Source: Thermodesulfovibrio thiophilus DSM 17215
GTDB lineage: Bacteria; Nitrospirota; Thermodesulfovibrionia; Thermodesulfovibrionales; Thermodesulfovibrionaceae
Assembly: GCF_000423865.1 (NCBI RefSeq)
Contig: NZ_AUIU01000015.1
Location: 110,702-174,701, forward strand
DNA length: 64,000 nt
Reading direction: 5' to 3'
The notes under the pieces are model-generated. The model had not been told where the DNA came from. It was given only the letters and a program-made list of their open reading frames with translations, and ran no database searches. Shown here in pieces: positions 35,405 through 44,104 of this stretch (position 1 is its first letter; each line of letters begins with the position of its first letter). A program made the position numbers and the translations under genes.

Positions 35405-36804
35405 ATATACAACTCTTCTTTAAAAAAAGTTTAAATTCTTGTCACATTGTTTTACACAGGAAAACTTTTAAGCCGGTTAGCTTTAAATTTCTTATTTTTA
35501 TTGTTTTTGGCTTTTTTTGTTTGTTTTTTAACAACTCTCTTGTAGGAGCTGAAACAATGGATTTTAAAACATTTCAATTACAGAATGGCACAAAAATTAA
35601 ATATCTTCAGAGGGAGAATATCCCAATTGTCTATGTATCTGTGCTTATTCCAGCCTCTGTGCTGGATGAATCAAAGCCTTCGGTTGCTTATCTTACAGCC
35701 CATATGCTAACTCACGGAACGCAGAGACTTACTGCAAGGCAAATTGAAGAGGAGATAGACTTTTTAGCAATTTCAATTGAGAAAAACATCACGCATGACT
35801 ATACTATGCTTACGCTATCAACAACAAAGAGACATCTGAATGAGGCTCTGAATTTATTTTTAGATATTCTCATGCATCCTTCGTTCCCTGAAGATGAATT
35901 AAAAAAAGAAATATCCATACTTGAAAAATCATTAAAACAGATGGAAGAAGATCCTTCATTTATTGCACATAAAACTTTCCTTAAACAGCTTTTTGGACAA
36001 CATCCTTACGGAAGACCGATCGAAGGAGAACCTGAAAAACTCAAAGATATAACCAGACAGGATATTATAAATTTTTATGAGAATTTATATAAACCAGATG
36101 GCATGATTTTTTCAGTTGTTGGTGATATTAAGGAAGATGAATTAAAAGAATTAATTAATAAGCCTATAGCAAAGTGGAATGGTAATCGTAAGGAGAGAAA
36201 TTTAAATCCTCCAGTCTTTTCTAAAAGAACCGAACCAAACAAGATTTTTATAAAAAGAGATGATTTAACGCAATCAACAATTGTTCTTGGGTTTGAAGGA
36301 ATTTCCAGAAAAGACCCTGATTTTTATGCTGTGAGTGTGATGAATTATATTCTTGGTGGAGGAGGACTTACATCAAGACTTGCAAAATACATTAGAGAAG
36401 AACATGGCCTTGCTTATTCAATTTACAGCACATTCAATCCATATTTGTTGCCAGGACCATTTTATGTAGAAGTTAAAACCAAAGCTGAAAATACAGATAA
36501 TGTTGTAGGAATGATAGTTAAGGAACTTAAGAAAATGAGGGAAAATGGAGTAACCGATGAAGAATTAAAAGAGGCAAAAGCATTTCTCATAGGCAGCTTT
36601 CCATTAAGAATTGATACAATGAAAAAAATAAGCGAATTTTTACCTGTTATTGAGTTCTACAATCTTGGAGATGATTATATAAAGAAATATCCAGAATATA
36701 TTGAAAAAATAACTGCTAAAGATATAAAAAAAGTTGCTGATAGACTTTTAAACTCCAGTTCATATATTCTGGTTATCGTGGCTCCTTCAAATGCTGTAAA
36801 ATGA
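35401..36804 (+). CDS. M16 peptidase-like protein lacking the zinc motif (partner subunit)
   Basis: A 467-residue M16 homologue with an N-terminal hydrophobic segment (about 29-48) and probable export. At the expected place the motif reads HMLTH rather than HXXEH, so the catalytic Glu is replaced by Thr and the protein is unlikely to be a peptidase itself. The region GGGGLTSRLAKYIREEHGLAYS near 318 is the conserved Arg-Tyr substrate-binding part of the family. Such active/inactive pairs occur in the processing peptidases and other bacterial M16 pairs. The start overlaps the first M16 stop (ATGA). Confidence 0.9.
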   Translation: MNIQLFFKKSLNSCHIVLHRKTFKPVSFKFLIFIVFGFFCLFFNNSLVGAETMDFKTFQLQNGTKIKYLQRENIPIVYVSVLIPASVLDESKPSVAYLTAHMLTHGTQRLTARQIEEEIDFLAISIEKNITHDYTMLTLSTTKRHLNEALNLFLDILMHPSFPEDELKKEISILEKSLKQMEEDPSFIAHKTFLKQLFGQHPYGRPIEGEPEKLKDITRQDIINFYENLYKPDGMIFSVVGDIKEDELKELINKPIAKWNGNRKERNLNPPVFSKRTEPNKIFIKRDDLTQSTIVLGFEGISRKDPDFYAVSVMNYILGGGGLTSRLAKYIREEHGLAYSIYSTFNPYLLPGPFYVEVKTKAENTDNVVGMIVKELKKMRENGVTDEELKEAKAFLIGSFPLRIDTMKKISEFLPVIEFYNLGDDYIKKYPEYIEKITAKDIKKVADRLLNSSSYILVIVAPSNAVK

Positions 36805-36909
36805 ATCTTCTTGATAATTAAGAAAATGTACCAAGTTTAATTTTTTAAAATATTATCTATTATCGAAGTAATAAAATGGAATATCAATAATACTGATAGG
36901 AGTCTGCGT

Positions 36910-37680
36910 ATGGATAATTTTTTTCAGGCATTGATTTTAGGCATTATTCAGGGAATTACAGAGTTTTTACCAGTGAGCAGTACTGCTCATCTTGTAATTA
37001 CACCATGGATTTTTGGCTGGACTGGAGAGTTAAACTCTCTTAGTTTTGATATTGCAGTACATCTTGGTACTCTTCTGTCACTTGTTTTCTGTTTCTGGAA
37101 AGACTGGATTGAGATTTTATTTAAAGACAGAACGTTGCTTGTATACATAGTTATTGGAACAATTCCTGCGGTTTTAGCTGGATTAGCTTTTCATGACATT
37201 ATAGAAACAACTCTCAGAAATCCGCTGATTATTGCGTTTACTCTTATATTTATTGGAGCTCTCATGCTTTTAGCTGAAAAAATTGGAAAAAGGCAGAGAG
37301 ATTCAGTTAGTTTCTGGGATGCTGTAATAATTGGTACTGCTCAGGCTTTTGCTCTTATTCCAGGAGTATCTCGTTCAGGAATAACAATTACAGCAGGGCT
37401 ATTTAAAGGACTTAAAAGAGATTATGCTGCAAAATTTTCGTTTTTGCTTTCAACTCCTGCAATTGCTGGTGCAGCATCATTTGATTTTTATAAATCAATA
37501 AAAATGAGCCACTCCTATGATTATTCACTTTTTCTTGTAGGAGTTATCTCTGCTGCTATAACAGGAACTCTGGCGATTAAGTTTATGCTGAGTTTTTTAC
37601 GAAAATACCCTTTAAATATCTTCATTTACTACAGATGGCTTTTAGGAGTTATGATTTTTCTGTTATATTTCTTTAAGTAA
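36910..37680 (+). CDS. uppP: Undecaprenyl-diphosphatase
   Basis: A 256-residue membrane enzyme that recycles undecaprenyl diphosphate for cell-wall synthesis; overproduction gives bacitracin resistance in other bacteria. Motif 1 IIQGITEFLPVSSTAHL (residues 12-28) and motif 2 IPGVSRSGITITAGL near 150, with catalytic Glu, Ser and Arg, are intact. About seven helices. AGGAG precedes the ATG; the stop overlaps the ftsK start by one base. Confidence 0.96.
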   Translation: MDNFFQALILGIIQGITEFLPVSSTAHLVITPWIFGWTGELNSLSFDIAVHLGTLLSLVFCFWKDWIEILFKDRTLLVYIVIGTIPAVLAGLAFHDIIETTLRNPLIIAFTLIFIGALMLLAEKIGKRQRDSVSFWDAVIIGTAQAFALIPGVSRSGITITAGLFKGLKRDYAAKFSFLLSTPAIAGAASFDFYKSIKMSHSYDYSLFLVGVISAAITGTLAIKFMLSFLRKYPLNIFIYYRWLLGVMIFLLYFFK

Positions 37681-39776
37681 TGACTGCAAGAGCAAATTAT
37701 AGAAAAAATTTAAAAGATCAGCATTCATTCAATTTATCAGCAAAGGCAGTATTTAAAGCCATATTGCTTATAGCTTTTGCTATTTATCTTTTAATAAGTT
37801 TTATAAGTTATAACTTCCTTGACCCGTCCTTTCTCACTTATACAAAATCACAGCCTGAAAACTATGGAGGAATAGCAGGTGCATATATCTCTGATATACT
37901 GCTAAGTATATTTGGTATTGCTGGATTTTTAATCCCTTTATTTTTCATATTATGGGGATTAAGGATTTTCTCTGGAAAAGTTTTGTCATTTTCAAAGATT
38001 CCTTTGATTATAGTTATGCTTTTTTCTATTGCAGTAATGCTTGAACCATTACGGAAATCTCTTGAAACATACAAGAAATTTCCCAATGGATTTTCATGCA
38101 TAGTATTTGATGTTAGCGAAAAAATTATATCAGTTTCAGGAACTTATATTTTGTGGTCAGCTGTTTTAGTGGCATCAATAATTTTGCTGAGACCTGAAAT
38201 TTTGAAGAAAAAAGAAAAAGAATCGCATGATAAATCCGTAACCAAAAAACCATCTGAGGAAATAAAAGTTGTCAAACTTTCAAAATCTGAAGAACCTGAA
38301 AAAGAGAATATCAATGTTGTAAGGGATAAACATACTAATGAAAGATTTGTTAACACCAATCACAAAATTGTATCCGAAAATAAGGGTTTTATGATGCCAC
38401 CACTTTCTTTGCTTAAGATTGAAAAAACTGAAGACAGCATTTCAAAGGAGGAGATTATTGCATCTGCTCGCAGTATTGAAAGCAGATTTTCAGAGTTTGG
38501 AATACATGGTTCAATAAAAGAGGTTCATCCTGGCCCTGTTGTTACAATGTATGAATTTGAGCCAGCAAGCGGAATTAAATTGAGTAAGATTATAGCTCTG
38601 AGTGATGAACTTGCTTTATCTCTTAAAGCCCAGAGCATAAGAATATATCCAATACCTGGAAAGTCAGCAATAGGCATTGAAGTTCCCAATAAAAAGCGTC
38701 ATATTGTAAGACTCGGAGAAATTATTGCATCAGATAAGTTTCAGCAGAGTTCATCCTATTTAACTTTAGCTCTTGGCAAAGACATATATGGCAATCCTGT
38801 TATAACAGACCTTGCAAAAATGCCTCATCTGCTTGTTGCTGGTGCAACAGGTTCTGGTAAAAGTGTTTGTCTGAACACTATGATACTCAGTCTTCTTTAC
38901 AAAGCAACTCCACATGATGTAAGACTGCTGCTTATTGATCCAAAACTTCTTGAACTTTCAACATATGAAAACATTCCCCATTTAATGTATCCTGTTATAA
39001 CTGACCCGAAGGAAGCCTCAGAGGCTTTGAAAAAAGTCATTGTAGAGATGGAAAGGCGGTATAAGTTATTTGCAACCAATGGATTTAGAAATATTGATAG
39101 TTTTAATAGGTCAGCATCAATTGAGGAAAAAATTCCATATATTGTTGTATTTATTGATGAATTTGCTGATTTGATGTTTACAGCACCAGCAGAGGTTGAA
39201 CAATCAGTTACTCGAATTGCTCAGATGGCAAGGGCATCAGGGATTCATCTTGTTGTTGCAACTCAGCGTCCAAGCGTTGATGTAATAACAGGTATAATCA
39301 AAGCAAACTTTCCAGCAAGGATTGCATTTCAGGTCTCATCTCGCATTGACTCCCGTACAATTCTTGATTCACAGGGTGCTGAGAAACTACTCGGGATGGG
39401 TGATATGCTTTTTATGGTGTCAGGAGTAAAGATAATAAGAGTTCATGGAGCATTTGTAAGTGATGAAGAGGTAAAAGCTGTTAATGACTATCTTCGCAGT
39501 CAGGGTAGTCCTGATTACTCAATGTTTGAATCAATTCAGGTGCCTGTAGAAAAGAAAGAAAATGGTAGAACCAATGGAGTTGAAAGAGACAGTCTATATG
39601 ATGAAGTCATTGAATATGCATCTCAGGCTGGAGAGATATCCATATCACTTATTCAGAGGAAATTTAAAATCGGTTATAATCGAGCTGCAAGAATTATGGA
39701 TTTACTTGAAGAAGATGGACTCGTTGGCCCTCCTCAAGGAGCTGGGAAACCCAGAAAGTTTTTTAATAAATTTTGA
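37680..39776 (+). CDS. ftsK: DNA translocase FtsK/SpoIIIE
   Basis: A 698-residue divisome-linked DNA pump. Four N-terminal membrane helices (about 22-170) anchor it at the septum, then a short charged linker (about 175-250), the alpha/beta motor domain with Walker A AGATGSGKSVCLNTM near 382 and Walker B YIVVFIDEFADLM near 485, and the C-terminal winged-helix gamma domain (about 630-698, ISLIQRKFKIGYNRAARIMD) that reads KOPS-type sites. The short linker makes it more SpoIIIE-like than E. coli-like. Confidence 0.95.
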   Translation: MTARANYRKNLKDQHSFNLSAKAVFKAILLIAFAIYLLISFISYNFLDPSFLTYTKSQPENYGGIAGAYISDILLSIFGIAGFLIPLFFILWGLRIFSGKVLSFSKIPLIIVMLFSIAVMLEPLRKSLETYKKFPNGFSCIVFDVSEKIISVSGTYILWSAVLVASIILLRPEILKKKEKESHDKSVTKKPSEEIKVVKLSKSEEPEKENINVVRDKHTNERFVNTNHKIVSENKGFMMPPLSLLKIEKTEDSISKEEIIASARSIESRFSEFGIHGSIKEVHPGPVVTMYEFEPASGIKLSKIIALSDELALSLKAQSIRIYPIPGKSAIGIEVPNKKRHIVRLGEIIASDKFQQSSSYLTLALGKDIYGNPVITDLAKMPHLLVAGATGSGKSVCLNTMILSLLYKATPHDVRLLLIDPKLLELSTYENIPHLMYPVITDPKEASEALKKVIVEMERRYKLFATNGFRNIDSFNRSASIEEKIPYIVVFIDEFADLMFTAPAEVEQSVTRIAQMARASGIHLVVATQRPSVDVITGIIKANFPARIAFQVSSRIDSRTILDSQGAEKLLGMGDMLFMVSGVKIIRVHGAFVSDEEVKAVNDYLRSQGSPDYSMFESIQVPVEKKENGRTNGVERDSLYDEVIEYASQAGEISISLIQRKFKIGYNRAARIMDLLEEDGLVGPPQGAGKPRKFFNKF

Positions 39777-40217
39777 TTGCAATTCAGAAAAAGGCAATTA
39801 AAAATACTCTAAATTCATAAAGAGGTTTACTCCTGAGCTGTTTGTTTAAGTGATTAATTATTGCAAAACTTTGAACGGCCTCTTGTGTGCTTTGCAATGT
39901 TGATTGCTGTATGTTTGCAGAATCAAACTGCGGCTTTTACTACAATTACAGTTATCATATTACAACTATCCTGTTGTTTCTCGCTATGTTCCTTCAATGC
40001 AGATAGAACTGATTCGCATACAGCCAGTTGCTCCAGTACATATTCCACAGATGCGTATTGGAAGATAAAAAATAAATTTACAACAAAAGGAGTAGTTGAA
40101 CGTATGAGAGTAGGAAAGAAGAAAGCATCTAAAAGGGATTACTATGGCATGCTGTTCAGAATGTATAACATCTATAATTTATAAGTTTTCAATTTAATGA
40201 AGTTCTGGGATTGAAAC
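39777..40217. other. Gene-poor interval, possible remnant of a small gene
   Basis: 441 bp without a convincing gene. A TTG-started reading from 39861 to 40184 (107 residues) starts like a signal peptide (VCFAMLIAVCLQ) but has an unlikely body. In the other two frames around 39930-40060 lie YYNYSYH and then YYNYPVVSRYVP with a continuation to a TAA near 40073, joined by one frame change, which looks like a broken Tyr-rich secreted protein. Near 40104 an ATG with AAGGAG upstream opens a 26-residue basic peptide. No repeat, tRNA or clear terminator was seen. Confidence 0.3.
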
Positions 40218-40814
40218 TTATTTATATAAAATCAAAAATAAATCGCTTTCTACTACGTCATCTAAAATATTAAATTCCGGGGTGATTTCTAAGACGATAT
40301 TTATAAGCTCTTCTATATCGAAATAAACTAAACCTATGTCTTTATGCTTTGAACGACGGTTAAGGCATGTAAAGATGAGCTTTTCATTTGTGTGATTAAA
40401 AAGCGTTTTAATGCATTTTTTAGCTGTTTCTTTTGCTGTCTGAACCAACAGGTTAAAAACTCCGATGGAGATTATATAATCAAATGTTTTAGTAAGAGGC
40501 TCATTTTCAATATCCATTGTATAAAATTCTGCTTCTGGATAGTTTTGTTTCGCAAACTCTATAAGTGAAGGATTTATGTCTATGCCTGTATAGTTACATT
40601 CCATCCCTTTTTCTTTCAAAAAAGAATAAAAATCTCCTTTGCCACATCCAAAATCAAGAATTGTTTTGCAATTTGGATTTATAAATTTTAAAATCGCTTC
40701 ATACCGCAGTGTTTGACCTTTTTTCGTCCATCCGACAGACTCAGGAGAATTCTTAAAGTGATTCAGCCTTTTTGTAAAAAAATCAATCACATATTCTTTT
40801 ACAAGCTCATCCAT
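40218..40814 (-). CDS. Class I SAM-dependent methyltransferase
   Basis: A 198-residue methyltransferase with SAM motif TILDFGCGKGDFYSFL near 55 and an acidic second motif (GIDINPSLIEFA near 78), then FDYIISIGVFNLLV near 110. The substrate is unknown. It stands alone between two gene-poor stretches. No Shine-Dalgarno; TATAAC lies about 9 nt before the ATG on the minus strand. Confidence 0.85.
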   Translation of the reverse strand: MDELVKEYVIDFFTKRLNHFKNSPESVGWTKKGQTLRYEAILKFINPNCKTILDFGCGKGDFYSFLKEKGMECNYTGIDINPSLIEFAKQNYPEAEFYTMDIENEPLTKTFDYIISIGVFNLLVQTAKETAKKCIKTLFNHTNEKLIFTCLNRRSKHKDIGLVYFDIEELINIVLEITPEFNILDDVVESDLFLILYK

Positions 40815-41320
40815 TCAGTTATGTTATACCAGAAATCAATTGTAATTCCAGTAATATTTTCCCATTTTGAGAACAAGATCAATATGCTAATATTTTTTAA
40901 TAAAATATATTTAAAAGCATGCAGGGAATATCTTTCTTTAAATGGAAAAAGCCACAGTCTATTAAAATCATATTATCTGGCAAAGTTCATATCTCTATAT
41001 CAAGTATTGGAATACTAGTTTTTTGAGATTTATACTCTTTTGCTTTGAGGATTACTCTGTGGGTTATTTGAAATACATTTAAGGCTATATATTGTTAAAT
41101 TTTATATTTTTTTGATTGTTTTTTTCTATTGCTGAAAAAACAATTACTTTTCAAAGAGATTTTTTTGAGAAATTTCGCAGGGTTTTATCTAAAAAACTTA
41201 TTATGACTGATATTGCAAGAAAAATTCGTCTTAAAGCAAATTAAAAAGCAAAAATCAACAAAAATTGAATATATTTGTCAAAAATCAGCAAAAATAGAAG
41301 ATATATTATATTATTTGCTC
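40815..41320. other. Gene-poor AT-rich interval before groES
   Basis: No confident gene. Two short readings exist: 40821-41018 (+, 65 residues, MLYQK start) and 41116-41244 (+, TTG start, 42 residues, containing EKFRRVLSKKL and MTDIARKIRLKAN), the latter looking like the tail of a protein and perhaps a remnant. A 25-27 bp imperfect direct repeat lies at 41250-41306. Confidence 0.35.
41250..41306 (+). repeat. Imperfect tandem repeat upstream of groES
   Basis: A segment beginning AAAAATCAACAAAAAT (41250-41274) recurs as AAAAATCAGCAAAAAT (41280-41306), 30 bp later. It lies just upstream of the groESL promoter; the sequence is AT-rich, so significance is uncertain. Confidence 0.45.
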
Positions 41321-41350
41321 TTGCTCATATTTTTAATTTCAGGTTATATT
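41321..41350 (+). promoter_or_regulatory. groESL promoter
   Basis: -35 TTGCTC (41321-41326), 18-bp spacer, -10 TATATT (41345-41350). The predicted start is near 41357, inside the CIRCE-like operator. Confidence 0.6.
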
Positions 41351-41375
41351 AGCACTCGATAGAGTGAGTTGCTAA
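41349..41375 (+). promoter_or_regulatory. CIRCE-like HrcA operator, right arm imperfect
   Basis: Left arm TTAGCACTC (41349-41357) is a perfect CIRCE half; the right arm reads AGTTGCTAA (41367-41375) against the consensus GAGTGCTAA. Total length 27 bp (9-9-9) is canonical. It covers the -10 end and start point of the groESL promoter, so HrcA repression is likely; hrcA itself is not in the window. Confidence 0.8.
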
Positions 41376-41413
41376 TAATTTAAAACACTAAAAAATAAAA
41401 AAGGAGGGCGCAT

Positions 41414-41680
41414 ATGAAGATTAAACCACTCAAAGACAGAGTAGTCGTAAAATTCGCATCTGAAGAGCTTGAGAAAACACCTGGAGGAATTTATGTTCCA
41501 GATGTGGCAAAGGAGAAGCCTCAAAAAGGAACGGTTATGGAAGTTGGTTCTGAAGTAAAAGAGGTGAAAGCGGGTGACACAGTTCTTTTTGACAAATATG
41601 CAGGTTCAAAAATCAAGATTGATGATGTAGAGTATTTAATTATTAAAGAAGAAGAAATACTCGGAATAATACAAAAATAA
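41414..41680 (+). CDS. groES: Co-chaperonin GroES
   Basis: An 88-residue heptameric lid of the chaperonin. Opening [12 protein letters not shown], mobile-loop region [14 protein letters not shown] and ending [13 protein letters not shown] are typical. Slightly shorter than the common 94-97 residues. Ribosome site AAGGAGGG; 14 bp before groEL. Confidence 0.98.
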   Translation: MKIKPLKDRVVVKFASEELEKTPGGIYVPDVAKEKPQKGTVMEVGSEVKEVKAGDTVLFDKYAGSKIKIDDVEYLIIKEEEILGIIQK

Positions 41681-41694
41681 AAGGAGGGGATGAT

Positions 41695-43320
41695 ATGGCA
41701 GCAAAGCAATTAATATTCGGTGATGCAGCAAGACAATCAATTCTTAAAGGTATTACAGTTCTTACGGATGCTGTAAAGGCAACATTAGGACCAAGGGGAA
41801 GAAATGTAGTAATTGAAAGAAAATTCGGTTCTCCCAATGTAACGAAAGATGGTGTTACTGTTGCTAAAGAGATAGACCTCAAAGAGCCATTTGAAAATAT
41901 GGGAGCTCAGCTTGTCAGGGAAGTTGCTTCAAAAACAAGCGATGTTGCAGGTGATGGAACAACCACAGCAACTGTTCTGGCATATGCAATTTACAAGGAA
42001 GGACTTAAGTATGTCTCAGCTGGCGCTAATTCAATGGATTTAAAAAGAGGGATTGATAAAGCTGTTGAGGCTGTCGTTGAGGAGCTAAAAAAGATTTCAA
42101 AGCCAGTTGTAGACAAAAAAGAGATTGCACAGGTTGGAACAATCTCTGCAAACAATGATCCTTCAATAGGCGAACTTATTGCTGAGGCAATGGATAAAGT
42201 TGGCAAAGATGGTGTAATCACTGTTGAAGAAGCAAAGGGAATGGCTACAACCCTTGATATTGTGGAGGGAATGCAGTTTGACAGAGGATACATCTCACCA
42301 TACTTCATCACAGATCCAGAGCGTCTTGAATGCATTCTCGAGGATGCCTATATTTTGATACATGACAAGAAAATTTCAACCATGAAGGATTTGCTCCCGA
42401 TTCTTGAGCAGATTGCAAGAATGGGCAGGCCTCTTCTCATCATTGCAGAAGATGTTGAGGGTGAAGCACTGGCAACTCTGGTTGTAAACAAACTCAGAGG
42501 AGTTCTTCAGGTATGTGCGGTAAAGGCTCCTGGATTTGGTGATAGAAGAAAAGCCATGCTTGAAGATATTGCAATTCTTACAGGTGGAACAGTCATTTCA
42601 GAGGATATAGGTTTAAAACTTGAAAATGTTAAAGTTGAGGACCTCGGAAGAGCAAAGAAAATAATTATTGACAAAGATAACACAACAATTGTTGAAGGAG
42701 CTGGAGATCCTCAGAAAATTCAGGCAAGAATTAAGCAGATAAAGATTCAGATTGAAGAAACCACATCTGATTATGACCGTGAAAAACTTCAGGAGCGTCT
42801 TGCAAAGCTTGCAGGTGGTGTGGCAAGAATCAATGTTGGCGCAGCCACTGAGGCTGAGATGAAGGAAAAGAAAGCCCGTGTTGAGGATGCTTTAAATGCA
42901 ACAAGAGCTGCTGTTGAGGAAGGAATTGTACCAGGAGGTGGAGTGGCACTCCTTAGATGCCAGAAAGTTTTGGAAAAAATTAAACTCGACAATCATGACC
43001 AGCAACTTGGTGCTGATATAGTTAAAAAAGCTCTTGAAGAACCGATAAAGCAGATTATAGCTAATGCTGGCGTGGAAGCAACGTTGATTGTTGAAAAAGT
43101 TAAAGAAAATAAAAATATTAACTATGGATATGATGCCTATCAGGAAAAATTTGTTGATATGATGGACGCAGGCATCATCGATCCAACAAAAGTTACAAGA
43201 ACAGCACTGCAGAATGCTGCCTCTGTAGCAGGTTTAATGCTTACAACAGAGGTTGTGGTGGCTGAAATTCCAGAAGAAGAAAAGAAACAGCCTCCAATGC
43301 CATCACCTGATATGTATTAA
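41695..43320 (+). CDS. groEL: Chaperonin GroEL
   Basis: A 541-residue ATP-driven chaperonin. ATP-binding residues in [10 protein letters not shown] and [15 protein letters not shown], and the apical and intermediate domains, are standard. The C-terminus ends PPMPSPDMY instead of the usual Gly-Gly-Met repeat, as in some other thermophiles. Single copy here; heat control through the CIRCE-like site is likely. Confidence 0.99.
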   Translation: MAAKQLIFGDAARQSILKGITVLTDAVKATLGPRGRNVVIERKFGSPNVTKDGVTVAKEIDLKEPFENMGAQLVREVASKTSDVAGDGTTTATVLAYAIYKEGLKYVSAGANSMDLKRGIDKAVEAVVEELKKISKPVVDKKEIAQVGTISANNDPSIGELIAEAMDKVGKDGVITVEEAKGMATTLDIVEGMQFDRGYISPYFITDPERLECILEDAYILIHDKKISTMKDLLPILEQIARMGRPLLIIAEDVEGEALATLVVNKLRGVLQVCAVKAPGFGDRRKAMLEDIAILTGGTVISEDIGLKLENVKVEDLGRAKKIIIDKDNTTIVEGAGDPQKIQARIKQIKIQIEETTSDYDREKLQERLAKLAGGVARINVGAATEAEMKEKKARVEDALNATRAAVEEGIVPGGGVALLRCQKVLEKIKLDNHDQQLGADIVKKALEEPIKQIIANAGVEATLIVEKVKENKNINYGYDAYQEKFVDMMDAGIIDPTKVTRTALQNAASVAGLMLTTEVVVAEIPEEEKKQPPMPSPDMY

Positions 43321-43337
43321 AATTCTTTTTTGTATTC

Positions 43338-43377
43338 AAACAGGGAGCATACTATATAATATGCTCCCTGTTTTTTT
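43338..43377 (+). terminator. Rho-independent terminator of groESL
   Basis: Stem AAACAGGGAGCATA (43338-43351) pairs with TATGCTCCCTGTTT (43360-43373) around an 8-nt loop and runs into T residues. Confidence 0.93.
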
Positions 43378-43423
43378 ATAACCATTCAAAATATTTTTAA
43401 CATACCTACTTATCGTATCTTTA

Positions 43424-43452
43424 TTGAAAAATCAGCCATTTTATTGTATTAT
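43424..43452 (+). promoter_or_regulatory. Promoter giving a leaderless regulator transcript
   Basis: -35 TTGAAA (43424-43429), exactly 17 bp, -10 TATTAT (43447-43452). The start should fall at 43459-43460, the A of the regulator ATG; no Shine-Dalgarno exists. Confidence 0.6.
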
Positions 43453-43459
43453 TCAAGTT

Positions 43460-44104
43460 ATGAAAATTCTTTTAATAGAAGATGATAAAGAACTCGGACA
43501 GTCTCTTAAAAATTATTTTGAGCTTAATAAAATAGAAACAGTCTGGTTATGGGATGAAAGAAACATTAATAACCTGTTAAAAGTTTATGATTTTGATGTA
43601 ATAGTTCTTGATCTTATTTTGAGTTTCAGTCGAGGAGAAGATATTATTTCTTTGATTCGAAGTCAAGGGATAAAAACACTAATTCTGGTATTAACTGCTA
43701 AAAATTCTTTAAAGGATAAAGAAGTTTGCTTTCAAAGGGGAGCAGATGATTATCTTACTAAACCATTTGAACCAAAGGAACTTATTCTAAGGATAAAGGC
43801 GTTAAGTAAAAGAAAACGCATAGACAGTATTATTACAATAGGAGATCTAACCATAAATACTGATGCAAAAACAATTAAAAAGGGTGATGAAGAAATAAAA
43901 ATCTCAAAAACCGCATGGGATTTACTCATTCTTCTTATTAAAAAAAGAAGAGATATTGTTGATACAGAAACAATTCTTAATTATGTCTGGTCAGGTAAGG
44001 CAGTGGGAGATGAGATAGTAAGAACCTATATAAAGGAGCTTAGAAAAATACTGCCACCAGATTCAATACAGACTTATAAAGGAAGAGGATACAGATTAAT
44101 TTGA
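43460..44104 (+). CDS. OmpR-family response regulator
   Basis: A 214-residue regulator: receiver (about 1-115; acidic pair in LLIEDDKE, phospho-Asp in VIVLDLILS, Thr in VLTAKN, Lys in YLTKPFEP) and a winged-helix DNA-binding domain (about 125-214, ending YKGRGYRLI). An upstream in-frame TTG at 43424 is the -35 box of its promoter, so the ATG at 43460 is chosen. It overlaps the kinase by 4 bp. The neighbours downstream are pilus genes, so it may control them. Confidence 0.93.
   Translation: MKILLIEDDKELGQSLKNYFELNKIETVWLWDERNINNLLKVYDFDVIVLDLILSFSRGEDIISLIRSQGIKTLILVLTAKNSLKDKEVCFQRGADDYLTKPFEPKELILRIKALSKRKRIDSIITIGDLTINTDAKTIKKGDEEIKISKTAWDLLILLIKKRRDIVDTETILNYVWSGKAVGDEIVRTYIKELRKILPPDSIQTYKGRGYRLI

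Noticed and set aside
39861..40184. 107-residue protein from a TTG start
   Set aside because: No Shine-Dalgarno, odd composition and competing fragments in other frames; treated as non-coding or a remnant.
40713..41018. 101-residue reading overlapping the methyltransferase start
   Set aside because: Antisense to a real gene in its first third, AT-driven composition, and no ribosome site.
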